Part shown: positions 49,561-58,192 of the stretch, in pieces
Numbering within the stretch: position 1 is the first letter of the stretch
Layout: every line of letters begins with the position of its first letter
DNA from: Paguma larvata
Lineage: Eukaryota; Chordata; Mammalia; Carnivora; Viverridae
Direction of reading: 5' to 3'
Assembly: GCA_030068075.1 (NCBI GenBank)
Contig: CM057823.1
Coordinates: 15,038,485-15,102,484, forward strand
DNA: 64,000 nt
Translations under genes and position numbers: made by a program
The notes under the pieces: model-generated
Seen by the model: only the letters and a program-made list of their open reading frames with translations
The model's database searches: none
What the model was told of the DNA's origin: nothing

Positions 49561-49647
49561 CTTAGGGATAGATATGTTTGGCCGCGGCGCGCTGGAACTG
49601 AGTGGCCTAGGCCTCTGAGCCTGATTGTTGCTGTTTCTCCATTTCAG

Positions 49648-50402
49648 GCCCTTCGTCTGAGCCAGCGCACTCCCCCACCATCAGCGGGAAGAAACTCTTC
49701 GCTCCTGTTCCCTTCCCTTCGGGCTCCACTGAGGATGTGTCTCCCAGCGGCCCCCTACAGCCCCCGCCTCTCCCCCAGAAGAAGTTAGTGAGCCGGGCGG
49801 CCTCTTCGCCCGATGGCTTCTTCTGGACCCAAGGCTCCCCCAAGCCAAGAACAGCAAGTCCCAAGCTGAACCTCAGCCACTCGGAAACCAACGTCTGTGC
49901 CCACGAAGAGTCCCACTTCAGCTACTCCTCGAGCCCCGGGAGCCGCCATCATCACATCTTCTCTTCTGAGCCCCTGGAGAAAACTTTCAAAGGCAACGGC
50001 CACTGGGTGCCGGCGCCAGGGCTGGCGGGTGGCCAGGCGGGCTGCGGGAGCCCCAGCCTCCAGTGCAAAGGGGTCCCCTCGGCCTCGGCCTCCCAGCTGA
50101 GCGTGTCCAGCCAGGCCTCTACCAGCAGCACCCAGCTGCAGCTCCACAGCCTCCTGGGCAGCATCAGCAGCAAGGAGGGCACCTATGCCAAGCTGGGGGG
50201 ACTCTATGCCCAGTCCCTGGTCCGCCTCGCGGCCAAGTGTGAGGACCTCTTCATGGGCGGCCAGAAAAAGGAGCTACACTTCAACGAGAATAACTGGTCG
50301 CTCTTCAAACTGACCTGTAACAGGCCCTGCTGTGACTCCGGGGACGCCATCTATTACTGCGCCACCTGCTCGGAGGACCCCGGCAGCACCTACGCGGTGA
50401 AA
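49648..50402 (+). CDS. PRAG1: PRAG1 coding exon 5 (residues 778-1029)
   Basis: The 755-base exon completes Gly778 and continues PSSEPAHSPTISGKKLFAP. Residues 816-823 (PPPLPQKK) are the proline motif that, in PEAK-family proteins, docks the CRK SH3 domain. Residues from about 957 (YAKLGGLYAQSLVRLAAKCE) begin the helical segment that packs on the pseudokinase and drives dimerisation. The N-lobe follows (ELHFNENNWSLFKLTC, CDSGDAIYYCATCSEDPGS). The exon ends TYAVK: Lys1029 stands where active kinases have the beta-3 lysine, and the exon stops directly after this codon. The donor GTAGGT at 50403 (phase 0) is modest, with A at -1, and lies in the first unit of a minisatellite. Confidence 0.95.
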
Positions 50403-50405
50403 GTA

Positions 50406-50608
50406 GGTACCGCCCCGCCCCCTGCTGTGAGAGCAGGTACCGCCCGCCCCGCCCCCTGTTGTGACAGCAGGTACCGCCCCGCCCCCTGTCGTGAGAGCAG
50501 GTACCGCCCCGCCCCCTGTCGTGAAAGCGGGTACCGCCCCGCCCCCTGCTGTGAGAGCAGGTACCGCCCCGCCCCCTGCTGTGAACGCAGGTACCGCCCC
50601 GCCCCCTA
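50406..50608 (+). repeat. PRAG1: GC-rich minisatellite at the exon 5 splice donor
   Basis: Seven units start at 50406, 50436, 50470, 50500, 50530, 50560 and 50590. The unit is 30 bases, except the second, which is 34 through four extra C/G bases; the last is partial. Each unit starts GGTACCGCCC and contains CGCCCCCTG, then TGTGAGAGCA or a variant. The exon end (GCGGTGAAAGTA) looks like the tail of a unit, so the array seems to have grown from the junction itself. The minus strand has many G runs. Confidence 0.95.
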
Positions 50609-50884
50609 TCCTATTCTGCAGTGCGACCAGCCTGTCCTGGCTGTGGCAGCACTGCCTCTAGAGCAGGTCCTTTCACCTGTGGAGGCTTCAGGCGCAGGCT
50701 TGATGCCTGCACTTCTGTTAGCGCTCGTGCTCACCGATTTCACCCTCAGCCTGGCCCAGGACGCAGCGCAGCGAGATTTGTAGCGTAACGCACTTGAATG
50801 TAAGATGCGTTCTGTGCTTTGGGGAATGAACCTATGTGATCTAGTTGGATTAGGGAAACAAATTGTCTTTTAACGCAGCAGGCA

Positions 50885-51010
50885 GTTCATTCCTTTATTC
50901 CGCGGGTTTTACCGAGTGCCAGGTAGTTACTATATGCCAGACCTTTATAAAGATCTGAGTGCATAGAGGGGAAGCTAAGGTTCCTATGGAGCTTATGATC
51001 TGGAAAGGGG
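50885..51010 (+). mobile_element. L2-like 3' segment
   Basis: The order CCGAGTGCCAGGTAGTTACTA, TATGCCAGACC and GGTTCCTATGGAGCTTATGATC matches the conserved L2 3' wording (gagcacctactatgtgccagg, catggagcttaca). Diverged, plus orientation. Confidence 0.6.
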
Positions 51011-51114
51011 GGTGGACGATGAAGATACTGTTCTTCAGGTGTTAGAGATGGAGACAGAGGTGGACCTAGGCGTGATCTTGAACAAGAAGAGTAATTGCAT
51101 CAATTAAGCATTTG

Positions 51115-51360
51115 CCGTGCAACAAGACTCTCGGGGGTATGAATTCCACGACCTCACATCCTCACAGGGCAGATAGGTTTTACAGATGGGGGGATCTGAG
51201 GCATAACATGATTTAGCTGCCCACAGCTGGCTGGGGGCTGCGAGCTGCTTTGACTTGTCTGCAGCACCTCTGCTACCATCCTGTCCGTTAAGGAAAATGA
51301 AGGTCAGAGAAGTTAAGTGACTAGTCCAAGTAACACAGCTCTTTAATTTTCACCACCAGC
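51115..51360 (+). mobile_element. MIR-like fragment(s)
   Basis: CGACCTCACATCCTCACAGG, TTTTACAGATGGGGGGATCTG and, near 51300, AGGTCAGAGAAGTTAAGTGAC with TAACACAGCT are MIR-core-like. Low similarity; limits approximate. Confidence 0.55.
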
Positions 51361-51735
51361 TCAGGGCTGTTGCTACCATCCCCCCCACTTCTGTCTCAAG
51401 GTGCAGCTCTCTGCAAGCTGGTCAGGCCGTCTGCATCCCTCTGGTCTTCTCTGGTCTCTGCCACACATTCTGTTCCTTCTGTGCGGCCCTTTTTCTCATC
51501 TTCTTTTGGTGTCCCCTAAATACCTGGCGGTCCCCTCGTTCTTCTATAAATGCAAGCTTTTGCAGGTAGTGAGGAGGGAAACACTGAGCTGTTTTTTCTG
51601 TCATCACCTGTCCCAAGATCTTCTTCTATTTCCAGTCAGAAAAAGCGTGCAAATATTGAGCTAACATGAAAGGGCCTGGGGAGGCAGGGTGGCTTCCTGC
51701 TTACCAGTGGAGTTTTAAAAAATATTATGATAATT

Positions 51736-51923
51736 GGGGGCGCCTGGGTGGCTCAGTCTGATAAGCGTCCGACTTCGGCTCAAGTCATGATCTCGCGGTT
51801 TGTGCGTTCGAGCCCCTGGAGCCTGCTTCAGATTCTGTGTCTCCCTCTCTCTCTGCCCCTCCCCTGCTCACGCTCTGTCTCTCTCAGTCTGTCAAAAATA
51901 AATGCTAAAAAAAAATTGAAATA
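51736..51923 (+). mobile_element. Young carnivore SINE with internal deletion
   Basis: A sense-orientation copy, GGGGGCGCCTGGGTGGCTCAG, with intact tRNA-like head and tail. The central block (the CGGGCTCTGTGCTGACAG stretch) is missing, so GAGCCC is joined to CTGGAGCCTGCTTC. Target duplications TATTATGATAATT lie at 51723-51735 and 51924-51936 and are perfect, which suggests a recent insertion. Confidence 0.93.
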
Positions 51924-52821
51924 TATTATGATAATTAGCCAAGGAACATTGCAGTGGTTTTTTCTTTGAGGTTTTTTCTTTTAAGAACTTGGTGATACCA
52001 CCATAGAAACTAGACTAGCAACCCCTGATTTATAGGTTCAGGGGGCCATATGTAATTATTTGCTGTCTTACTATGAAAAAACCAGGAGTGAGGAGGCCAA
52101 TCAGGCTTTAGGAATACAATTGATTATCCAGAAATCAAGGTCCCAAAAGACTGAGAGGGTGTGGCTAAGAAGGCAGGCACTAGATGGAAGAAAAGGCAAG
52201 CATCTTGGATTGAGAGTCTGCGGACTTCTTGAACTTGAACTTCATTGTCTCCTTCTATCTAAACCCAGCAGCTAGTTTCTCGGAAAGTGATCCTGCTCTG
52301 CCACTCCCCAAGCCCAGCGAAAAGCAAAAAAGAAACAGACCCAGCGTCCCCTTTCCTGTTAGGGTGGTGCTGTAGCCATCCAGTGGAGGGAAAGCGAGTA
52401 GACGCTCCACAGAGCGAGCGTGAGAAGCCTGGTCCTGCTCGTCGGCCCAGATCCAGGGGTCTGGACCCAACCAATGAAAGGGATGGAAATGTGAGCTCCT
52501 CAAAGGCTGAGAGATGGAGGTGTCTACAGGAGGGTCTTCACTTTTGCTAGCCCCAGGGAACCTAAGGAGGGAATCTGTGAGCCCCCCTTCACTTCCCCTC
52601 CCTGGGGTCAAGGGCATCGGCCACCATCACCGGCTCCTTGGGCTGGAACTGGGCTCATTCGGTCACTCTCCATTTTGAGGAAGAAAGGACCTGGTAGAAG
52701 CAGCTTGCTCCCTTCCGCCTTGGGGTAGAAAGTCACGTGATCCTGCTAGGCGAACTAAGGAGCTAGCTGGCCACCGATCAGAACCTCAGGGTAAAGGGTT
52801 CTGGTTTGTATATATATATAT

Positions 52822-52886
52822 TTTAAAGTTTATTTATTTATTTTGAGAGAGCGAGCGAGAGCAGGGGAGGGGCAGAGAGAGAGAGG

Positions 52887-52922
<36 letters not shown>

Positions 52923-53055
52923 GAGAGAATCCCAAGCAGCCTCCACACCATCAGCACAAGCCCGATGTGGGACTCGAATTCATAAACCATGAGATCTTGA
53001 CCCGAGCCAAAACCAAGAGTCGAATGCCTAACCGACTGAGCCACCCAGGCGCCCC
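52822..53055 (-). mobile_element. Carnivore SINE with expanded GA tract
   Basis: A minus-orientation copy whose CT-rich block (GA on this strand) has grown to about 60 bases at 52870-52928. The head complement is GAGCCACCCAGGCGCCCC. Approximate target repeats CTGGTTTGTATAT and CTGGTTTTTATAT flank it. Confidence 0.9.
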
Positions 53056-53379
53056 TGGTTTTTATATTTTTAAGTGACTGTCATGTACAGCTTGGATCTA
53101 GGGCCTCCTAGAACAATGCAGAATTAGCCCCCTTCTCTGAAGAACACTGCAGAAAGTGCAGCGTTCCGGAGGAGGTTAAAAACAAGTGTTGCTCCTCGTT
53201 TCGTTAGAAATGTAAGCCATCAGGAAGGGAGAGGATGGGCCTGGGCCCCCTAAGGAAGAGAGTCCCCGGGTGTCCTATTTGACTCTGCCGGAGACTCGGC
53301 AGCCCAAGGACCATCTCTGTAACGAATGAAAAGGGAATCTGGAGGAGAACATCCAGCATTCAGAGTCCAGGGAGCCACA

Positions 53380-53860
53380 GTATCAATTGGCGCGCGCGCC
53401 TGGCCGGGTCATCGTGGGGCGGGGGCTCTCGGAGCATTGCCTCCCCCGCGCAGCTGCTGGACTTCATTAGCGCTGCCGTCTAGACGGCACACAGAACTCT
53501 GGAATCCGCGGGCCCGGTCTCCCCGCCCGGCTCCGTCGCTGAGCTCATGTCATCTGTGCCTGGTAAGCACGAGCCTTGCTCTCGAGTCCCCATTAACAAA
53601 AGCAGGCTCGCACCTGCTCCCACTAAATGCCAGCCCCTCCGTTTATGGGCTCCGCGCCCTGCTGCAGCCAGGAGATTAAAGCCGGCTCTTGTAGCCCCGT
53701 CCGTGACTGTGCGGTGGGGGAAAAAAAATAATCATCAGCTGTGTGTGAGTTTTAGCAGCCGCTTTATTCCTCGGGCGACCAGGACTCCAGTTCGGTAATT
53801 AGGGACTTGTGCGAAGCCAGCTGGGCCTTCTTTATTTAAAGAACGTGACTTAGCCCAGAT
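53380..53860. promoter_or_regulatory. Intronic CpG-rich candidate regulatory island
   Basis: This non-repeat stretch in intron 5 is much richer in CpG than its surroundings. It includes the 12-base palindrome GGCGCGCGCGCC at 53389-53400, a GC box (GGGGCGGGGG) and an E-box (GCAGCTGC). It then carries homeodomain-type cores (CATTAGCG, GGAGATTAAAG, GGTAATTAGG) and AATCATCAGCTG. It could be an enhancer or an alternative start; nothing in it encodes PRAG1 residues. Confidence 0.45.
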
Positions 53861-54424
53861 TTTTAACCACGAATGAGGCTGCGGCTCCGAAGTTGAAAGT
53901 GAGACTTGGCTCAGCAAAACGTTTGAAATTTGAGCCGAAACAAAGGTTTGTGTGGTCTTGCCCCAAAACCCAAACTCAGACTCCCTGACAGTGAAATGGA
54001 GGGGGTGAGGGTGGAGAAGAAGCCTCCCTGTCTCCCCCCCTTCCTCTACCCGCACCCACCATCCGGCACTGTGAAACGATCGCAGAGGGGGCACCCGCCC
54101 GGCACCCCGACCTTTGCACTATGCCGACTCTCAGATGCGGGGCAGGGGGACGGTGGGGGTCCTGACAGAGGACTAGCTCCTGATTTTAAAATGCATCCAG
54201 CCCAGGCCCCATTTACTCTGCGCCTTCATTTACATCTCTGTGCAAACTGTCAGTGGTGTTTTCTGGGCTCAGGCCTTTGAAACCCTCGAGAAAAGGGATC
54301 CTTGGAAACACTTCCCAGGCCTGGACGGCTGCGGCCCCGTGGGTTTGCACAATCACCCGCTAGCCAGCTCCGGACTGCCTCACCACATGGCTACAGCCAG
54401 ACCTGCAGAGCAGTCACCATAGCA

Positions 54425-54555
54425 ACCCTCTCCAGCGAGTGTTCACCGTGGGCTAGTCACTGCGCTGGGAGCCACACCTGTGTCGTGCCACTGGCTGCTC
54501 ACGGTGGCCCTGGGAGAAAAGACCTATCGCTGCCCGCAGAGGAGGAAACAGACGG
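54425..54555 (+). mobile_element. MIR-like fragment
   Basis: Degenerate MIR core: GAGTGTTCACCGTGGGCTAGTC, GTGGCCCTGGGAGAAAAGAC and GCAGAGGAGGAAACAGACGG. It ends just before the Tigger relic. Confidence 0.5.
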
Positions 54556-54564
54556 AGATAAATA

Positions 54565-55197
54565 AGGTCGATCCTCGTTACTTGTGCGTTCCGCAGTTTT
54601 GGATTCGCTTGCTAAAATTTATTTGTAACCTCGGATCATAATTTGTGGCCCTTTTACGGTCCCTGGAAATGCACACAGTAGGGGGAACTCTGAGTCACCG
54701 ACGTGCGAATTCCCAGCCGAGGCTGGCATAAGGCAAGGCTCTGGCTTCTTGCTTCGGCTCTCACCTGTAAACAGGTGTCCTTCTCTGGCCTCTGTAGTGT
54801 CTCGTTCTTCACATTTTGGTGCTCCGTGTTGATGATCTCGTTCGTGTTGAAAACGACCAAGCTGAGCGCCGACGTCCTGTCTAGTGGTCGTGAGCACAAG
54901 AAGGCTGTGATGTGCCTTTGGGGTGCGTCAGGCGAGCTTCGTTTAGGCGTGAGTCACGGTGGCGTCTGCGGGAGTTCCGTGTTCCTGAAGCCACGGTATC
55001 TACTAGGAAGGCGTCTTTAAACAGAAGCACACACAAAGCAAGGCTATATGTTGGCCAGTTGGTAAAAAATGTTACGAACAGACGGCTTACGAGAACTTCG
55101 CCTATATTTCCCCCAGGAGCGGTGGTTCGGTATTCACTCATTCCGTGTTGGGGCTACTCAGTAGGACCTAACGACTGCAAATAACAAGGATCGATTG
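54565..55197 (+). mobile_element. Tigger-family DNA transposon relic with transposase remnant
   Basis: The left end AGGTCGATCCTCGTTACTTG and the complement of the right end CAATCGATCCTTGTTATTTG are about 20-base inverted repeats, each next to a TA, the pogo/Tigger target site. Inside, 54870-55060 still reads in pieces like the N-terminal helix-turn-helix of a Tigger transposase (LSADVLSSGREHKKAVMCL, then ELRLGVSHG, and SLNRSTHKARLYVGQL in a shifted frame). The 633-base copy lacks the catalytic part, so it is an internally deleted, dead element. Confidence 0.82.
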
Positions 55198-55244
55198 TAA
55201 CTTGCCAGTGTTTGCCGAGTTCGTATTTAAGCCAAGGTCTTTTT

Positions 55245-55430
55245 CACTTCCAAGCCCATGCTTCTGACTCCTGGAAACTTCTCCCATGTGCAATCTTGGG
55301 CAAATAATTTAACCCCTCAAAGCCTCTGTTTCCTCTTCTGTCGAAGCATCTACCTCACCCTATCTCAGCGGGTTGTCTGAGATTTAATGAGACACTGTGA
55401 AAAAAATGCTGAGTGGGCACAGTGCCTCAC
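55245..55430 (+). mobile_element. MIR element
   Basis: GTGCAATCTTGGGCAAATAATT, then CTCAAAGCCTCTGTTTCCTC and TGTCTGAGATTTAATGAGAC follow the MIR order. Plus orientation. Confidence 0.72.
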
Positions 55431-55836
55431 ACGCGCAGGAGTAAGTAGGTGTGTGGTGTGGCTGAGAAGCTCTCACGGGAGGAGAGTGACCCCGACCTCA
55501 GCAGTGCGTGGCCCACGCAGCCACAGGGGTCACAGCAGACGGGTCCGTACACAGTGGCTGGATCTATATGCAAGACTTCATTTTGAGGACTGCAAATTCC
55601 CTTCCGTTTAATAGTGTTCCAGAAGACTGCCATTTAAAAACCAAATACAGTTGGGTGGGCTACAACGCGGGGTCCCCCAACAATGCCCTTTAGATATGTG
55701 TTCCAGAATCATTTTTGTTAGCGTGTTAGGAGGCGACGTCCGGGAGAAAATGTACTTGCGTTTTACTTCTGTTTCACTTCTCTAATAGAGAGATTACTAA
55801 TGTGTTGCCTCCCTTCACCCCCTCATTCTCATTTTT

Positions 55837-56050
55837 TTTTAAATTTTTTTTAACGTTTATTTATTTTTGAGACATAGAGACAGAGCGTGAGCAGGAGGAG
55901 GGCAGAGAGAAAGGGAGACACAGAATCCGAAGGCAGGCTCCAGGCTCTGAGCTGTCAGCACAGAGCCCGACGCAGGGCTCGAACTCACCGTGAGATCATG
56001 ACCTGAGCCGAAGTCGGCCGCTCAACCAACTGAGCCACCCAGGCGCCCCC
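55837..56050 (-). mobile_element. Carnivore tRNA-Lys SINE
   Basis: A minus-orientation full-length copy: TTAACGTTTATTTATTTTTG, AGAGCCCGACGCAGGGCTCG, and head complement GAGCCACCCAGGCGCCCC. Likely target repeats TCATTCTCATTTTT and CTAATTCTCATTTTT flank it. Confidence 0.92.
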
Positions 56051-57075
56051 TAATTCTCATTTTTAAAAGTGTCCTCAGAGGCTGGACTCTTTTATTTTGG
56101 GTTTCATGCTGAGAAGGTTTGTATCGCTGCCATCTAAATAAATTCCCGTGAAAAGACGCTTGCAGGAGAACTCCTGAAGACGTCACCTGTTAGCAACGTG
56201 GCGCTTTGCAAATGCTGCGGCCGTCACCCGCAGGCGGCAGTGTGGCAGCCTGGAGGGTTATTTGGGATTGCTCGCGGGATGCTATGTTCTAGGCATCATC
56301 ACACCGACCCTCACCTTTCTCGAACGCATGGCTGAGGATACACTGTATCCTTCTGAGAGAGGAGACCACAGACCATCTTCTGTCCCTTTCATCGTAATTA
56401 CGGTGAAATCGAGGCCTGACAGAAGGCCGCTATGTCTGGCTCGAGCAGCCGCGTGGCAGCCGGAGGAGGATTCCCGTGGCTCCCGTGGCTGGCGCTGGCC
56501 TCGGTGCAAGATGTTGAAGAGGCAGGAGAGCGACGGTCGTGGGGATTCCCCAGGGGAGCTCGAGCTCGCCTGCTCGTTCGTTCCTGCCTTCAGTTCAGAG
56601 GGTGCCCTGGGCACTTTGGCGTCCCTAACCCTGGAGAGCCCTCGGTTTCCTTTCGGCTCTCTGACTCACCCTTGGAGGGAGGCGTGTGACTTCCATCTAG
56701 CGGCTCCACTAAAACGGCTGGGCCGGCAGGCCGTGCCAGCCACCGGCACTGCACATCTACCCGGATCCGGAAACGAGGGCGGCCTCGGGGACTTTGGCCA
56801 CAGCCTACAAGGGCCCGCTTCTGTCCCTGAGATTCCCCAAGAAGAGAGCGCCCCGGCTTGAGGTCAAACACGCCCGCAGTCAGGCGACCGCCGTAGGGCA
56901 CAAGGCATGCGGGTTAAGGTTGACGGCCCGTGTTAACTCTTGTCTGGTTTCCTGAGCATTTGTCTAGCACACGCTGCGGGCAGACAGGTGTCTTCCTACT
57001 GACAGCAGGGTGCCACGTCGTTCCGCGGGAACTCCACTCCTGCCGGGTCGTGTCGTCGTGTTATGTTGAACTCTT

Positions 57076-57273
57076 TTTTTTTTTTTTTAAATATTTTTTA
57101 ATGTTTATTTATTTTTGAGACAGAGAGACAGAGCATGAGTGGGGGAGGGGCAGAGAGCGAGGGAGACACAGAATCCCAAACAGGCTCCAGGCTCTGAGCT
57201 CTCAGCACAGAGCGACGCGGGGCTTGAACTCACAAACCAAGAGATCATGACCTGAGCCACCCAGGCGCCCCTG
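57076..57273 (-). mobile_element. Carnivore SINE inserted in L1
   Basis: A minus-orientation copy with an 11-base perfect target repeat GTTGAACTCTT (57065-57075 and 57275-57285). Part of the tRNA-like region is missing (GAGATCATGACCTGAG is followed directly by CCACCCAGGCGCCCC). Confidence 0.93.
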
Positions 57274-57472
57274 TGTTGAACTCTTAAAGGAATTGCCGAG
57301 CGGTGTTCCAAAGTGGTGGCACCATTTTATAGTCCACCGGCAATGTATGAGGGTTCCCGTTTCTCTACACCCTCGTGGACACTTGTTACTGTCTGTCATT
57401 CTTATTATAGACATTCTAGTGGGCGTCAACCAGTGTCTCACTGTGGCCTTGACTTGCATCTCCCCAGTGACT

Positions 57473-57662
57473 TTTTTTTTTTAGTGTTTATTTATTTTTG
57501 AGAGAGAGGAAGTACAAGCAGGGGAGGCGCGGGGTGGGGGCAGAGGGTCTGTGGCGGGCTCTGAGCTGACAGCAACAAGCCCCACGTGGGGCTCAAACTC
57601 ACGAACTAAGAGATCGTGACCTGAGCTGAAGTCAGTGGCTCAACTGACTGGCCAGGCACCCC
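57473..57662 (-). mobile_element. Second SINE inserted in the same L1
   Basis: A minus-orientation copy with perfect 12-base target repeats TCCCCAGTGACT at 57461-57472 and 57663-57674. The head complement is degenerate (CTGGCCAGGCACCCC), so it looks older than its neighbour. Confidence 0.9.
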
Positions 57663-58192
57663 TCCCCAGTGACTGCTGTGCTTCTGGCCATTTACATATT
57701 TCTTTGGAAAAATTTCTATTAATCTCTCTTGTCCACTTTTGATTGGGTAGTTTATCATTCTCTTACTGCGTTGGGAGAGTTTTTTGTTACACTTTATTTA
57801 AAAATTCTTCACCCGACAGGTGTCTTGTAAATATTTTCTCCAGCCTATGATCTTATCTTTTCCTTTTCTTAATGGTATCGTCCGAAGCCCCAAAGTTGAG
57901 AATTGTGATAATTACCTACTTTTTTTCCCTTCTGGACCATGCTTTTGGTGTGGCATCTGAGGAATCTTTGCCCAACTCAAAGTCTCGAAGATTCTGTCCT
58001 GGGTTTTCTTCTAGACTGTGTCTTTGGGGCTCTTCCCCCTGAGGGTGATCCGTGTTGAGGTCCTCTGTGTGTCTGGTGTGAGTAAGGGTTTCGCTGCCCC
58101 GTTTTGCCAGCGGCTACGCAAAGGCCCCAACCCCGTTTCCTGGACAGGACGCAGGGTTCCACTTTTGACCTGACGTTGCCTTTCGCCCGCAG

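Larger units (their letters stand above)
37766..49647 (+). other. PRAG1: PRAG1 intron 4
   Basis: The intron is 11,882 bases, with acceptor TTTCTCCATTTCAG at 49634-49647. It holds five SINEs, TG tracts, an L2-like stretch, a Tigger-type relic at 45071-45380 and an old L1 fragment that ends about 90 bases before exon 5. No further exon is recognisable. Confidence 0.88.
57062..58020 (-). mobile_element. Old L1 ORF2-region fragment broken by two SINEs
   Basis: The complement of L1 sequence upstream of the ORF2 end is recognisable in three pieces: before 57076, 57274-57472, and 57663 to about 58020. Landmarks are GTTCCAAAGTGGTGGCACC, CACCGGCAATGTATGAGGG, GTAAATATTTTCTCCAGCC and CATGCTTTTGGTGTGGCATC. 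It ends about 170 bases before exon 6. Confidence 0.8.
50403..58192 (+). other. PRAG1: PRAG1 intron 5
   Basis: The intron is 7,790 bases, from GTAGGT at 50403 to CGCAG at 58188-58192. It begins inside a minisatellite (50406-50608), then carries MIR/L2 remnants, five SINEs, a Tigger relic, a CpG-rich island at 53.38-53.56 kb and a broken L1 just before exon 6. Confidence 0.9.

Noticed and set aside
53547..53562. Short alternative coding exon ATG TCA TCT GTG CCT G with donor GTAAGC
   Set aside because: It would end in phase 1 and enter exon 6 (phase 0) out of frame, so it cannot make an N-terminal variant of the pseudokinase.
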